64,000 nucleotides of DNA from Mycolicibacterium sp. MU0053 (lineage in GTDB: Bacteria; Actinomycetota; Actinomycetes; Mycobacteriales; Mycobacteriaceae): positions 4,154,001 through 4,218,000 of the forward strand of contig NZ_OY726397.1 of NCBI RefSeq assembly GCF_963378095.1. Direction: 5' to 3'. Positions within the stretch are counted from its first letter, which is position 1, and each line of letters starts with the position of its first letter. Both the position numbers and the translations under genes were made by a program. Shown here in pieces: positions 1 through 8,605 of the stretch. A model generated the notes under the pieces. That model searched no databases and had not been told where the DNA came from. It saw only the letters and a list, made by a program, of their open reading frames with translations.

Positions 1-6
1 ATCAGC

Positions 7-393
7 ATGGAGATACTTGCCAGTCGCGTGCTGTTCCGGCCGGCCGATTACCAACGGTCGGTGCGTTTCTACCGTGACGACATCGGGTTGGCGGTGGCCC
101 GCGAGTACGCGGGCGGCACGGTGTTCTACGCGGGGCAGTCGCTGATCGAGCTCGCCGGCCACGGCGCCCCGCCCGCCGGGACGCCGCCGTTCCCGGGCGC
201 GCTGTGGCTCCAGGTCCGCGACGTCTACGCCGCCCAGTCCGAACTGCAGGGCCGTGGGGTGCCGATCACCCGCGAAGCCCGCCGCGAGCCGTGGGGCCTG
301 CACGAGATGCAGGTCAGCGATCCCGACGGGGTCACGCTGATCTTCGTCGGGATCCCCGAGGACCATCCGTTGCGGCGCGACACCCGCGGCTAG
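7..393 (+). CDS. VOC (glyoxalase/bleomycin-resistance fold) family protein
   Basis: A 128-residue protein that fits a single vicinal-oxygen-chelate module pair. The N-terminal half opens with the strand-helix pattern SRVLFRPADYQRSVRFYRDD, and the C-terminal half ends in VSDPDGVTLIFVG, the usual last strands of this fold. Members are metal-dependent lyases, isomerases or dioxygenases, or drug-binding proteins; the substrate cannot be inferred. The start is an ATG six bases into the window, so a further upstream start cannot be excluded. The stop lies 18 bp before the menE start on the same strand, so the two may be co-transcribed. Confidence 0.85.
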   Translation: MEILASRVLFRPADYQRSVRFYRDDIGLAVAREYAGGTVFYAGQSLIELAGHGAPPAGTPPFPGALWLQVRDVYAAQSELQGRGVPITREARREPWGLHEMQVSDPDGVTLIFVGIPEDHPLRRDTRG

Positions 394-411
394 GATCGTC
401 GCATCGCTACT

Positions 412-1566
412 TTGCGCACACTCGTAGTTCCGCCGGGCCCGTCGGCGCAGTCGATGATGGCCGCGCTGAGCGCCGTCCTGGACGGGAGCGCCACCCCCGT
501 GCTGCCGGTGCCCGGCGGGGACCTGCGCCAATACGAGCTGTTGACAACGTCTTTGCGGGTCGGCGAGGAGATCGACGACGATGTCGCGCTGGTGGTGCCC
601 ACCTCCGGCACGACGGGCACCCCCAAGGGGGCGATGCTCACCGCGCCGGCGCTGATCGCCAGCGCCACGGCCACCCACGACCGCCTGGGCGGTCCGGGCA
701 CCTGGCTGCTGGCGCTGCCCCCGCACCACATCGCCGGCGTGCAGGTGCTGATCCGCAGCGTGGTGGCGGGAACCACCCCCGTCGAGATCGACGTATCGGC
801 CGGCTTCGACGTCGCCGCGCTGCCGGCGGCGGTGTCCGCGCTGATGATGGGTTCGGGCCGCAAGTACGCCTCGTTGGTCGGTGTGCAGTTGGCCAAGGCA
901 CTGGCCGAACCGGCCGCCGGCGCCGCGCTGGCGCAGTTGGATGCCGTGCTGCTCGGTGGCGGACCGGCCCCGGCCTGGGTGCTGGAAAGCGCTGCGGTGG
1001 CGGGAATTTCGGTGGTGCGCAGCTACGGGATGAGCGAAACCGCCGGTGGTTGCGTCTACGACGGGCTGCCGCTGGACGGCGTCCGCGTCCGCATCGACGA
1101 CGACGACCGCATTGTGCTGGGCGGGTCGACGCTGGCCAAGGGCTATCGCAACCCCACCACCCCCGACCCGTTCGGCGAGCCCGGCTGGTTCCGCACCGAC
1201 GACATTGGCGCCCTTGACGATTCGGGGGTGCTGCGGGTCCTCGGCCGCGCCGACGACGCGATCAGCACCGGGGGCCTGACGGTGCTGCCGCAGCCCGTCG
1301 AGGCGGCCTTGAACACCCATCCCGACGTGGTCGACTGCGCGGTGTTCGGCCTCCCCGACGAACGGCTGGGCCAACGGGTCGCGGTGGCCGTCGTGCTGGC
1401 CGAGGCCGCCGCGGCGCCCACCGTCGCCGAACTGCGCGAGCACATCACCCAAACCCTGGACCCCACCGCGGCCCCGCGGGAGGTCCACATCGTCGACGAG
1501 GTGCCGCGGCTGGGCATCGGCAAGGTGGACCGGCGGGCCTTGGTGCAGCGCTTCTCCATCGGCTGA
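412..1566 (+). CDS. menE: o-succinylbenzoate--CoA ligase MenE
   Basis: Acyl-adenylate-forming enzyme that activates o-succinylbenzoate with ATP and CoA for menaquinone synthesis in the cytoplasm. The 384-residue protein shows the AMP-binding P-loop TSGTTGTPKGAML at about residue 64, the hinge-region motif GWFRTDDIG near 260, and the C-terminal catalytic lysine region GIGKVDRRAL near 370. The start is a TTG: an in-frame stop (the TAG of the previous gene) lies 18 bp upstream and no ATG or GTG falls between. menA lies 5.3 kb downstream on the same strand, as expected for the mycobacterial men cluster. Confidence 0.93.
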   Translation: MRTLVVPPGPSAQSMMAALSAVLDGSATPVLPVPGGDLRQYELLTTSLRVGEEIDDDVALVVPTSGTTGTPKGAMLTAPALIASATATHDRLGGPGTWLLALPPHHIAGVQVLIRSVVAGTTPVEIDVSAGFDVAALPAAVSALMMGSGRKYASLVGVQLAKALAEPAAGAALAQLDAVLLGGGPAPAWVLESAAVAGISVVRSYGMSETAGGCVYDGLPLDGVRVRIDDDDRIVLGGSTLAKGYRNPTTPDPFGEPGWFRTDDIGALDDSGVLRVLGRADDAISTGGLTVLPQPVEAALNTHPDVVDCAVFGLPDERLGQRVAVAVVLAEAAAAPTVAELREHITQTLDPTAAPREVHIVDEVPRLGIGKVDRRALVQRFSIG

Positions 1567-1572
1567 TCGAGC

Positions 1573-2199
1573 ATGATGGAGACCATGCGTCGTGAAGTCA
1601 GCACCGCCGAAGACCTGCGCGAGATCGTGGGCCACCCCAACGAGTACGTCGCCAACAAGGTCGGCCGCAAGCTGGCGCCCATCCACCGGGACTGGCTGGC
1701 CCATTCGCCGCTGGGTTTCGTGGCCACCACCGACGCCGACGGGCGCGTCGACGTCTCCCCGAAGGGTGATCCGTCGGGCTTCGTCCAGGTGATCGACGAG
1801 ACCACCATCGCCATTCCGGAACGCCCGGGCAACAAGCGCGTCGACGGCTATCTGAACGTGCTGCAGCGACCACAGGTCGGCACGCTGTTCGTCATCCCCG
1901 GTCGCGGCGACACCCTGCGGATCAACGGTCGGGCCACGGTGCTGGCCGACGCCGACTACTTCGACGCCATGAGCATCGCCGGCAAGCGACCGCTGCTGGC
2001 ACTCGAAATCGCCGTCGAAGAGGTGTTCTTCCACTGCGCGCGGGCCTTCCTGCGCGCCGACGCATGGGTACCGGAGAGCTGGAATCCGACCGCACTGCCC
2101 AGCGTGGCGCAGATGGCGCAGGCGCTGCGGACCGGCATGAGCCTGGCCGAGTTGGAGGCCTACTACAACGAGGACAACATGCGCACAATGCTGTACTGA
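1573..2199 (+). CDS. Pyridoxamine 5'-phosphate oxidase-type FMN-binding protein
   Basis: A 208-residue split-barrel flavoprotein of the PPOX superfamily. The visible core is GFVATTDADGRVDVSPKGDP (about residues 49-68), followed by IAIPERPGNKRVDGYLN and LRINGRATV, typical of the FMN-binding branch annotated as TIGR04025-like. It probably binds FMN or F420 and reduces or protects against an unknown substrate; true pyridoxamine phosphate oxidase activity is not implied. It starts 6 bp after the menE stop on the same strand, suggesting one transcript. A second ATG follows at the fourth codon, so the exact start is uncertain by a few residues. Confidence 0.85.
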   Translation: MMETMRREVSTAEDLREIVGHPNEYVANKVGRKLAPIHRDWLAHSPLGFVATTDADGRVDVSPKGDPSGFVQVIDETTIAIPERPGNKRVDGYLNVLQRPQVGTLFVIPGRGDTLRINGRATVLADADYFDAMSIAGKRPLLALEIAVEEVFFHCARAFLRADAWVPESWNPTALPSVAQMAQALRTGMSLAELEAYYNEDNMRTMLY

Positions 2200-2209
2200 C
2201 GAGCCACGG

Positions 2210-2533
2210 TCACCACACCGACATCAGCGCCACGTACACCGCGGTGCCGACCAGGATGCTCAGCAGGGCGTGACCGCGCCACCAGTGCAGTCCCGCGGTG
2301 ACGACGACGGCGATCACCAGCCACAGCAGGTCCAGTCCGCCCGCCACCGCCCCGGGGCGCAGCGTGTAGATCACCAGCATCACCATGACCCCGAGCGGCA
2401 TGTGCAGGCCGAGGTACTTCACCAGCACGCTGTGGCGCATCGGCGCCAGCCCGGCGAACGGCAGCGCCCGCAGCAGCCAGGTGATGGCCGCGGCGACCAG
2501 CACCAGCACCGCGATGTAGCCGTTGTCGGGCAC
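2210..2533 (-). CDS. azlD: AzlD-type branched-chain amino acid exporter small subunit
   Basis: A 107-residue, very hydrophobic protein with about four membrane segments, starting ITWLLRALPFAGLAP and containing the AzlD-like stretch HSVLVKYLGLHMPLGVMVML. AzlD works with the larger AzlC subunit to export branched-chain amino acids or analogues; the substrate here is inferred from the family. The GTG start lies one base after the azlC stop, so the pair is translationally coupled. It ends 10 bp from the convergent PPOX gene. The gene symbol follows family membership only. Confidence 0.82.
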   Translation of the reverse strand: MPDNGYIAVLVLVAAAITWLLRALPFAGLAPMRHSVLVKYLGLHMPLGVMVMLVIYTLRPGAVAGGLDLLWLVIAVVVTAGLHWWRGHALLSILVGTAVYVALMSVW

Positions 2534-2534
2534 C

Positions 2535-3230
2535 TCAGCCCACCCCGGCCGGGCGCCGCCAGAACCGCACCACGAGCGCGGTGGTGAACGCCGTGAACGC
2601 CACCAACAGCAGCTGCCCGGGCACCACGATCCAGGCGGCGATCGCGCACGCCGCGGCCGTCAGCGCCGTCAACCGGTCCGGTCGTTGCCGGTACGCCTCG
2701 ATCGCCAGCACGATGAACAGCGCGGTGAGCGCGAAGTCCAACCCCTCGAGCCGATCGATGGGCAGCGCCGTCCCCACCAGGGCGCCCAGCGCCGCGGCCG
2801 TCACCCAGAGCCCCTGCAGAAACAGCTGCATGGTCACGATCGGCCGGGTGGTCCACGTCGCGGCCTCCGGGCTCACCGCCACCGCGTAGGCCTCATCGGA
2901 CATCGCGTAGGTGCTGAACAGCTTCACCCACCAGCCGCGGACCCGCTCCAGCGGAAACGACAGCGCGTAGAACACGTGCCGCGAGTTCACGATGAACGCC
3001 GTCAATGCCACGGTCGCCACCGGCGCACCGGTCGCGGCCAGGCCCACCATCAGGAATTCCAGCGAGCCGGCGTAGATCACCGCGGCGAACACCGGGGCCC
3101 ACCACCAGTCCAGTCCCGCGTTCACCACCAGCACCCCCAGCGCCATCCCCAACGGGATGAACGCCAGCCCAATCGGCACCGTGAGCCCCAACACGTCGCG
3201 CAGGGTGTGCCGGGGTGGACGATCGGACAT
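2535..3230 (-). CDS. azlC: AzlC-type branched-chain amino acid permease
   Basis: A 231-residue integral membrane protein of the AzlC/LIV-E family. Residues 10-60 contain VLGLTVPIGLAFIPLGMALG and the conserved segment VIYAGSLEFLMVG; a further family block is AFIVNSRHVFYALSF. The ATG at 3230 (MSDRPPRH) was chosen because the longer upstream extension is proline/arginine-rich and shadows noncoding sequence. It is followed by azlD with a one-base gap. Export of branched-chain amino acids is the known family role; the actual substrate in this organism is not known. Confidence 0.87.
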   Translation of the reverse strand: MSDRPPRHTLRDVLGLTVPIGLAFIPLGMALGVLVVNAGLDWWWAPVFAAVIYAGSLEFLMVGLAATGAPVATVALTAFIVNSRHVFYALSFPLERVRGWWVKLFSTYAMSDEAYAVAVSPEAATWTTRPIVTMQLFLQGLWVTAAALGALVGTALPIDRLEGLDFALTALFIVLAIEAYRQRPDRLTALTAAACAIAAWIVVPGQLLLVAFTAFTTALVVRFWRRPAGVG

Positions 3231-3329
3231 GCCCAACAGTGTCGCGCCCGGCCAGGCGCTCCGGCGAACCGGTGGCATCGACGCAGGTAGTGGAGTTTCG
3301 TCAGGAACGCAAAAGGGTACAGACGGCCC

Positions 3330-4043
3330 ATGACCACGCGGGTTCTCGTAGCCGACGACGACCTCGTCGTCCGCGACATGGTGCGCCGGTACCTGGAACG
3401 CGACGGCATGGTGGTTTCGGTGGCCGGCGACGGCCTGCAGGCGCTGCGGCTGCTGGAGAACGAGCGGGTCGACCTGGCGGTCATCGACGTCCTGCTACCC
3501 GGCTGCAACGGTCTGACGTTGGTGCGGCGTCTGCGCCAGGGGGGCGACTTCAGCGTCCCGGTGATCCTGTTGACCGCGCTGGGCGAGGAGGACGACCGCA
3601 TCGCCGGCCTGGAGGCCGGCGCCGACGACTACGTGACCAAGCCGTTCAGCCCGCGCGAACTCGCGCTGCGGGTGCGTTCGCTGCTGCGCCGTGCCCCCGG
3701 CACCGCGGCCCAGCCCGCGGGCGAACTCACCGCCGGCGCCATCACGGTCTCCACGACGGCCCGCGCCGTCACGGTCGACGGTGAACCCGTCGGCCTGACC
3801 AACCGCGAATTCGACCTGCTGCTGTTCTTCCTCACCCACCGCGAAACGGTGTTCAGCCGCCAGGAGTTGCTCAACCAGGTGTGGCATTGGGACTACGGCG
3901 ATCTTTCGACCGTGACCGTGCACGTGAAGCGGCTGCGCGCGAAGCTCGGCGACCATCACCGCATCCACACGGTGTGGGGCCGCGGCTACTTCTGGCGGAA
4001 CCACGCCGCCATCCGGAACGCCGACAGTCACCGTGCCGGATGA
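3330..4043 (+). CDS. OmpR/PhoB-family response regulator
   Basis: A 237-residue two-component regulator. The receiver domain (about 1-118) has the acidic pocket VADDD, the phosphoacceptor aspartate in AVIDVLLPG and the conserved lysine in DDYVTKPFSPREL. The C-terminal winged helix (about 140-228) contains LTNREFDLLLFF and VHVKRLRAKLG, typical of OmpR effectors. Its last 11 bases overlap the downstream histidine kinase gene, so the two form a coupled operon. The signal sensed is unknown; I do not recognise it as one of the standard named mycobacterial systems. Confidence 0.93.
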   Translation: MTTRVLVADDDLVVRDMVRRYLERDGMVVSVAGDGLQALRLLENERVDLAVIDVLLPGCNGLTLVRRLRQGGDFSVPVILLTALGEEDDRIAGLEAGADDYVTKPFSPRELALRVRSLLRRAPGTAAQPAGELTAGAITVSTTARAVTVDGEPVGLTNREFDLLLFFLTHRETVFSRQELLNQVWHWDYGDLSTVTVHVKRLRAKLGDHHRIHTVWGRGYFWRNHAAIRNADSHRAG

Positions 4044-5052
4044 CCTGATCAAGATCGTCGGGCTGGCGCTGGCCTGCTCGGTGCCCGTGGTGCTCGCCGG
4101 CACCCTGCTGATCCGGCTGGCGCGGTCCTGGTCCTTGGCGGCCAGCATGGTGGCACTGGTGCTGATCCCGTTGGCCGCCACCTTCACCGGGGTGCTGGGC
4201 GTCAGCGGTTTCATGATGAGCGACACGCCGGCCAAGACGGCCGTGGTGGTGGTGATCGTGTCGGTGGTGACGATCCCGGCGGCGGTCATGCTGGGCCGCT
4301 ATCAGGCGCGACGCACGGTGTGGGAGCGCGAGATTCGCGATGCCGAACGCGCCGCCGAGGACTCTCGGCGCAAGCTGGTCGCGTTCGTCAGCCACGATCT
4401 GCGCACCCCGCTGGCCGGAATCCGGACGGTGGCCGAGGCGCTCTCCGATGGCCTGGTGGATCCCGAGGACATTCCCCAGCACGCCAAACACATTGAGCAG
4501 GAATCGATTCGGGTTTCCGAGATGGTCGAGGACCTGTTCGAGATGTCCAAGATCAACGCCGGCGCCATTGCACCGGCGACCGACCTGGTGGAACTGGACC
4601 AGGTCATCGACGATGTGGCCGCCGCCTATCAACTCGTCGCCCAGCGCGCCGAGGTGGCGTTGCGCACGGTGCTGCCCACCGAACCGATCCGCGTCGTCGG
4701 TAGCCACCGCGACCTGACCCGGGTGTTGTCGAATCTGGTCGCCAACGCCATTGCCCACACCCCGGAGCGGGGCTCGGTGACCATGACGCTCGGCTGCGAC
4801 GACGACGCCGCCTGGATCCGGGTGGACGACACCGGCTCCGGTATCCACGACGGGTCGCTGGCCCGGGTCTTCGACCTCGCCTATCGCGGATCCAACGAGC
4901 GGGTGCCGCGCTCGGATCCCTCGCTGCCCAACGGTTCCGGGCTGGGGTTGGCGATCGCGGCCGGCCTGATCACGGCCCACCGCGGCACGATAGCGGCGCG
5001 CAACACCGACACGGGCGCCCGGTTCGAGGTGCGGCTACCGTCGGACTGCTGA
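4033..5052 (+). CDS. Sensor histidine kinase
   Basis: A 339-residue membrane kinase. Two to three membrane segments occupy residues 5-95 with almost no extracytoplasmic loop, which suggests sensing within the membrane. The phosphoacceptor site is FVSHDLRTPLAGI near residue 118, the N-box is SNLVANAIAHTPERG, and the ATP-lid motifs are DDTGSGIHD and GSGLGLAIA. The GTG start overlaps the response regulator by 11 bp. The DLRTPL form of the H-box is common in actinobacterial kinases. It ends only 3 bp from the convergent nitronate monooxygenase-like gene. Confidence 0.93.
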   Translation: MPDDLIKIVGLALACSVPVVLAGTLLIRLARSWSLAASMVALVLIPLAATFTGVLGVSGFMMSDTPAKTAVVVVIVSVVTIPAAVMLGRYQARRTVWEREIRDAERAAEDSRRKLVAFVSHDLRTPLAGIRTVAEALSDGLVDPEDIPQHAKHIEQESIRVSEMVEDLFEMSKINAGAIAPATDLVELDQVIDDVAAAYQLVAQRAEVALRTVLPTEPIRVVGSHRDLTRVLSNLVANAIAHTPERGSVTMTLGCDDDAAWIRVDDTGSGIHDGSLARVFDLAYRGSNERVPRSDPSLPNGSGLGLAIAAGLITAHRGTIAARNTDTGARFEVRLPSDC

Positions 5053-5055
5053 GGG

Positions 5056-6183
5056 CTACTCCGCCAGCGAGCCGGCCAGGCGCTCGGCCGCGGCCACGTA
5101 GTCCTCGATGAACTCCAGCACCACCTCGCGCGCGGGCTTGACCTTGTTCATCAGGCCGACCCCTTGGCCGACGAAGTAGGTCGCCAACGCCTGGGCGCCC
5201 TCGTGACCCGAGGCGGCCAGCTTGTCCACCCGCCGCAGTTCGGATTCGACGAGCATCGACTGCAGCGGCAGGGGCAGCGGCTTCTGCGCCCCCTCGTTGG
5301 GCGCCCACGCATCGGTCCAGTCCGAAACCAATTGGCGCGACGGCTTTCCGGTGCGCCCGGCCGACCTGATGGTGTCGCGCGAGGAGGCCGCCAGAAACTT
5401 CTGCACGGTGTACGGCGCGGTCTCGGCCTCTTCGGTCGTCAGCCACACCGAACCGGTCCACGCACCCGCCGCTCCCATCGCGACGCAGCCCGCCATCTGC
5501 TTGCCGGTCACGATGCCGCCGGCCGCGAGCACCGGTGTGTCGCTGCCCATCTCCGCGAGGGCGGCCAGTACCTCCGGCACCAGCACCAGGGTGGACACCT
5601 CACCGCAGTGCCCGCCGGCCTCGGTGCCCTGGGCGACGATCAGGTCCACACCCGCGTTGACCTGCTTGATCGCATGCTCCTTGGCGCCCACCAGCGCGGC
5701 CACCGGAACACCGGCGGAGCGGCCCGCCTCGATCATGTAGTCCGGCGGCACCCCCAGCGCGTTGGCCATCAGCTTGATGGGGTGCCGAAGCGCCACGTCC
5801 AACAGTGCCTCGCCGGTGTCCCCGGACAGGCTGCTGCCGCCGAGCCGACGATCCTCCTTGACCGGGATGCCGTGGCTGGCCAGCAGTTCGTCGACGTAGG
5901 TCTTGTACTTCTCGGGGATCCGATCGGCGAGTTGGGCACCCGTGACGCCCTCGCCCTTGCCCTCGTACTTGGCCGGCACGATGATGTCCACGCCGTAGGG
6001 CTTGCCCCGGACCTGCTCGTCGATCCAGGTGAGCTCCTGCTCGAGCTGCTCGGGCGTGTACGCGGTGCCACCCAGCACGCCGAGCCCACCCGCGTTGGTG
6101 ACCGCCGCGACGACGTCGCGGCAGTGGCTGAAGGCGAAGAGGGGGAAGTCGATGCCGTACTGCTCGCAAATCGGTGTCTTCAT
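5056..6183 (-). CDS. Nitronate monooxygenase-like FMN enzyme
   Basis: A 375-residue TIM-barrel flavoprotein of the NMO/2-nitropropane dioxygenase family. FMN and catalytic signatures include NAGGLGVLGG near residue 30, the histidine-containing segment AQGTEAGGHCGEVST near 190, VLAAGGIVTGKQM and GAAGAWTGSVWL. These enzymes oxidise alkyl nitronates or, in some relatives, act as enoyl reductases or quinone reductases, so the substrate is uncertain. It is transcribed toward the two-component system and starts about 60 bp from the MTAP-like gene end. Confidence 0.87.
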   Translation of the reverse strand: MKTPICEQYGIDFPLFAFSHCRDVVAAVTNAGGLGVLGGTAYTPEQLEQELTWIDEQVRGKPYGVDIIVPAKYEGKGEGVTGAQLADRIPEKYKTYVDELLASHGIPVKEDRRLGGSSLSGDTGEALLDVALRHPIKLMANALGVPPDYMIEAGRSAGVPVAALVGAKEHAIKQVNAGVDLIVAQGTEAGGHCGEVSTLVLVPEVLAALAEMGSDTPVLAAGGIVTGKQMAGCVAMGAAGAWTGSVWLTTEEAETAPYTVQKFLAASSRDTIRSAGRTGKPSRQLVSDWTDAWAPNEGAQKPLPLPLQSMLVESELRRVDKLAASGHEGAQALATYFVGQGVGLMNKVKPAREVVLEFIEDYVAAAERLAGSLAE

Positions 6184-6241
6184 TCGGCCAGTATGACTTT
6201 ACAGGTGTCAAAAACTCAATCGCCGGCCACCGCATTCGACG

Positions 6242-6844
6242 TCAGGGCAGTTCAACGGGCCGCATCAGGTCCACGTGGGTGCGGCAGTGCGCGCAGGTCC
6301 CGGTGCCGGTCACCCGGCCCAGGGCATCGAACACCAGCCGCTGGAACGGCCTCGGGTGGTGTTGGGATTCGGCGTCCGGGTCGGCCACCAATGCGATGGC
6401 CGCGTAACACATTTCGAATTCACGGGCCAGCGCCGACTCCGGACAGCCGGTCAGGTTGATCAGGGTGCCGCCGTCGGCGACCTCGCCCAACCCGGTCACC
6501 GCCGACCGCAGTCCCGGACAGTACGGGTCCGGCACGACGACGGCACCCGGTCGCAACGTTGCAGTGCGGCTGCCCACCGTGCACGGCCCGAAGATCCGCC
6601 GCACCCCCAGGGAGCGCAACGCCCACATGTTGGCGCGGTAGGGCACCGCGTGCGGCGAGTTCTCGCGGTGGTGGCCGTGGCGGGGCAGGAAGGCCACTTC
6701 GCGATCGCCGACGATGCCGAAGGTGATGGGCCCGCTGGGCAGCCCGTAGGGCGTATCGAGGGTGACGGTACGCGCGTCCGTGCCGAAGAACGAGTAGAAG
6801 CCGCGGCCCCCGATGACTCCGAGCATCCGGCCATTCTGCGGCAT
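6242..6844 (-). CDS. MTAP-type phosphorylase with internal deletions
   Basis: A 200-residue protein clearly related to 5'-methylthioadenosine/purine nucleoside phosphorylases, which normally have about 255-265 residues. The start ([13 protein letters not shown]) and end (CAHCRTH...PVELP) align with the full-length mycobacterial protein as I remember it. The middle jumps directly from GAVVVPD to [10 protein letters not shown] and from DGGT to LINLTGCPE. These junctions remove the usual D-R-T loop and the GPRFSTRAES phosphate/purine-binding segment. The phosphate-loop GGSG is GGRG here. Reading frame is intact. It probably lacks phosphorylase activity. The ATG at 6844 lies 14 bp from divergent menA; an ATG at 6826 is an alternative. 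Confidence 0.8.
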   Translation of the reverse strand: MPQNGRMLGVIGGRGFYSFFGTDARTVTLDTPYGLPSGPITFGIVGDREVAFLPRHGHHRENSPHAVPYRANMWALRSLGVRRIFGPCTVGSRTATLRPGAVVVPDPYCPGLRSAVTGLGEVADGGTLINLTGCPESALAREFEMCYAAIALVADPDAESQHHPRPFQRLVFDALGRVTGTGTCAHCRTHVDLMRPVELP

Positions 6845-6858
6845 GCGACGATCTGTGC

Positions 6859-7728
6859 ATGGCCACCGTCGCGCAATGGATCCAGGGCGCCCGTCCGCGG
6901 ACCTGGACCAACGCCATCGCCCCCGTGATCGCCGGCACCGGGGCCGCGGCCGCGCTGGGCGCCGCCGTGTGGTGGAAGGCCCTGCTGGCGTTGGTGGTCG
7001 CGGTGGCACTGATCATCGGGGTGAATTACGCCAACGACTATTCCGACGGCATCCGGGGCACCGACGACGAGCGCGCCGGACCGCTGCGGCTGGTCGGATC
7101 GCGGCTGGCCACACCGCGTTCGGTGCGCGCGGCGGCGGTGGCGAGCCTGGCGGTCGGCGCGCTTGCCGGGGTGGCGCTGGCGCTGGTGAGCAATCCGTGG
7201 CTGATCGCCGTGGGGGCGGTCTGCCTGGCCGGTGCGTGGTTCTACACCGGTGGTTCAAAACCCTACGGGTACAGCGGCTTCGGCGAAATCGCGGTCTTCG
7301 TCTTCTTCGGCCTGGTGGCGGTCCTGGGCACGCAGTACACCCAGGCGCTGCGGGTGGACGTGGTGGGGCTGGCGGCGGCGCTGGTGATGGGCTTGTTGTC
7401 CTCGGCGGTGCTGGTGGCCAACAACCTGCGCGACATCCCCACCGACACCACATCGGGGAAGATCACGCTGGCGGTGCGCCTCGGCGACGTCCGGACGCGC
7501 CGGTTCTATGTGGCGCTGCTGGTGCTGGCCGCCGCAATCACGGTGGCCCTGGCGTGGGTGACGCCGTGGGCGTTGCTGGGCCTGTTGGCCGCCGCCCTAG
7601 CGGTGCGCGCCGCGCGGCCGGTGGCCTCGGGCCGCACCGGTGCGGCGCTGATCCCGGTGCTGCGCGACACCGGGCTGACGATGCTGGTGTGGGCGATTGC
7701 GGTGGCGCTGGCGCTGGCGCTGGGCTGA
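6859..7728 (+). CDS. menA: 1,4-dihydroxy-2-naphthoate polyprenyltransferase MenA
   Basis: A 289-residue UbiA-superfamily membrane enzyme that attaches the isoprenoid tail to 1,4-dihydroxy-2-naphthoate, making demethylmenaquinone. The first aspartate-rich motif is [20 protein letters not shown] near residue 58. The second magnesium-binding site is [10 protein letters not shown] followed by the [11 protein letters not shown] loop near residue 190. Eight to nine membrane helices are predicted by eye from the hydrophobic blocks. It is divergently arranged with the MTAP-like gene and followed by a hairpin at 7735-7750. Together with menE it marks the menaquinone branch. Confidence 0.95.
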   Translation: MATVAQWIQGARPRTWTNAIAPVIAGTGAAAALGAAVWWKALLALVVAVALIIGVNYANDYSDGIRGTDDERAGPLRLVGSRLATPRSVRAAAVASLAVGALAGVALALVSNPWLIAVGAVCLAGAWFYTGGSKPYGYSGFGEIAVFVFFGLVAVLGTQYTQALRVDVVGLAAALVMGLLSSAVLVANNLRDIPTDTTSGKITLAVRLGDVRTRRFYVALLVLAAAITVALAWVTPWALLGLLAAALAVRAARPVASGRTGAALIPVLRDTGLTMLVWAIAVALALALG

Positions 7729-7734
7729 GCAACC

Positions 7735-7750
7735 GGCCCGGGCGCGGGCC
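7735..7750. terminator. Hairpin between convergent menA and Clp N-domain gene
   Basis: Perfect 6-bp arms GGCCCG and CGGGCC separated by GGCG, just after the menA stop and before the stop of the convergent gene. There is no T-run, as is usual for mycobacterial terminators. It may serve both directions. The assignment rests on symmetry and position only. Confidence 0.45.
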
Positions 7751-7767
7751 AGTCCCGGCCGGAACGC

Positions 7768-8325
7768 TCAGGCGGCCTGGTTGAGCAGCCCGACAATCGC
7801 GGCGCGCAACTGCACGACGTAGACGTGCTCGGTGATGACGCTCAGGGTGTAGCGGTCCCCGGCCCGCACGATGCCGAGCACCACGTGTTCGGTGCGGATC
7901 TCTTTGCTCTTGTGCGCCAAGGCTTCCCGAAGGGCAAGCTCGAGCGACTTCTTGGCCGACCGGTTGAACGGCAGGTGCCCGCGTCGGCGTCGGCGGCGCC
8001 CGGATTTGCCCAGGGCGGCGTCGAAGGCCCCCGGACCGAAGGACGCGCTGACCGCCTCGCGGACGGCGTGCAGATCGATGCCGATCGCACGCAACGCCTC
8101 GGCGTCATCCTCGGAGACGGCGGAATCGTCGGCCGCGAGCCGGGCGCGCACCCCGTCGGCCGTCAGCCCGTAACCGGCGAACACCGCGGCCAGGTCCTCC
8201 CCCGCGCTTTGCAACGCGCCCACCAACAGATGCTCCGGTCCGATTTCGCCGGCACCGAGGTCGCGCGCCTCCTCCTGCGCCAGCACGACGGCGGCGCGAG
8301 CGCTGCGGCTGAACCGCTCGAACAT
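7768..8325 (-). CDS. Clp N-terminal domain protein (ClpC2-like), no ATPase domain
   Basis: A 185-residue protein that is essentially two Clp repeat motifs: MFERFSRSARAAVVLAQEEA and GEIGPEHLLVGAL at the start, and HLPFNRSAKKSLELALREAL with IRTEHVVLGIVR in the second half. No Walker motifs are present, so it is not an unfoldase. The domain matches the drug- and substrate-binding N-domain of ClpC. In mycobacteria the standalone ClpC2 protein fuses a short HTH segment to this domain. Here the HTH is a separate gene immediately upstream, whose stop is overlapped by this gene's GGAGG ribosome-binding site. Confidence 0.88.
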   Translation of the reverse strand: MFERFSRSARAAVVLAQEEARDLGAGEIGPEHLLVGALQSAGEDLAAVFAGYGLTADGVRARLAADDSAVSEDDAEALRAIGIDLHAVREAVSASFGPGAFDAALGKSGRRRRRRGHLPFNRSAKKSLELALREALAHKSKEIRTEHVVLGIVRAGDRYTLSVITEHVYVVQLRAAIVGLLNQAA

Positions 8326-8328
8326 CGG

Positions 8329-8556
8329 CTACCTCCTCCGGTTGTACTTCTGGTGGACGGCCTGCCGGCTGACATCGAGCGCGTCGGCGATGGCCTGCCA
8401 GCTCCACCCCTGCTCCCGGGCGTTGGCGACGTGCAGCGCCTCGAGCCGTTCCTGCAGCCGCTGCAACGCACCCACCGCGCGCAATCCGACGGCGGGATCG
8501 ATGTCGCCGAGCGCCTGATCGAGACCCGCGTCCTCCGGTTCCGGGACAGCAGTCAT
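8329..8556 (-). CDS. Small helix-turn-helix protein paired with Clp N-domain protein
   Basis: A 75-residue protein whose C-terminus is a compact HTH, WSWQAIADALDVSRQAVHQK, ending in basic YNRRR. The preceding region looks helical (LQRLQERLEALHVANAREQ) and may dimerise. The ATG at 8556 is preferred over an in-frame TTG at 8565 because the TTG lies inside a palindrome with a TTGACA -35-like element. The HTH resembles the segment found at the N-terminus of mycobacterial ClpC2. It likely represses its own operon through the palindromes upstream; this is inference from position. Confidence 0.85.
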   Translation of the reverse strand: MTAVPEPEDAGLDQALGDIDPAVGLRAVGALQRLQERLEALHVANAREQGWSWQAIADALDVSRQAVHQKYNRRR

Positions 8557-8559
8557 AAC

Positions 8560-8605
8560 TGTCAAGCTAACTTGACATGTCGGTTCGTGTCAATGGATGT
8601 TGACA
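8560..8605. promoter_or_regulatory. Clustered TGTCAA/TTGACA palindromes, candidate operator
   Basis: Two inverted repeats stand side by side: TGTCAAG-CTAA-CTTGACA at 8560-8577 and TGTCAA-N6-TTGACA at 8588-8605. The first touches the start of the HTH gene and includes a TTGACA that could act as a -35 box. A weaker related pair (TGACAGATGACAT and ATGTCTGTC) follows around 8620-8655, toward the divergent phosphotransferase gene. The arrangement suggests autoregulation by the HTH/Clp N-domain pair. Confidence 0.6.

Noticed and set aside
204..1217. A 337-residue plus-strand frame overlapping menE
   Set aside because: Frame-shifted translation of the menE coding region with arginine-rich composition; menE itself is complete in its own frame.
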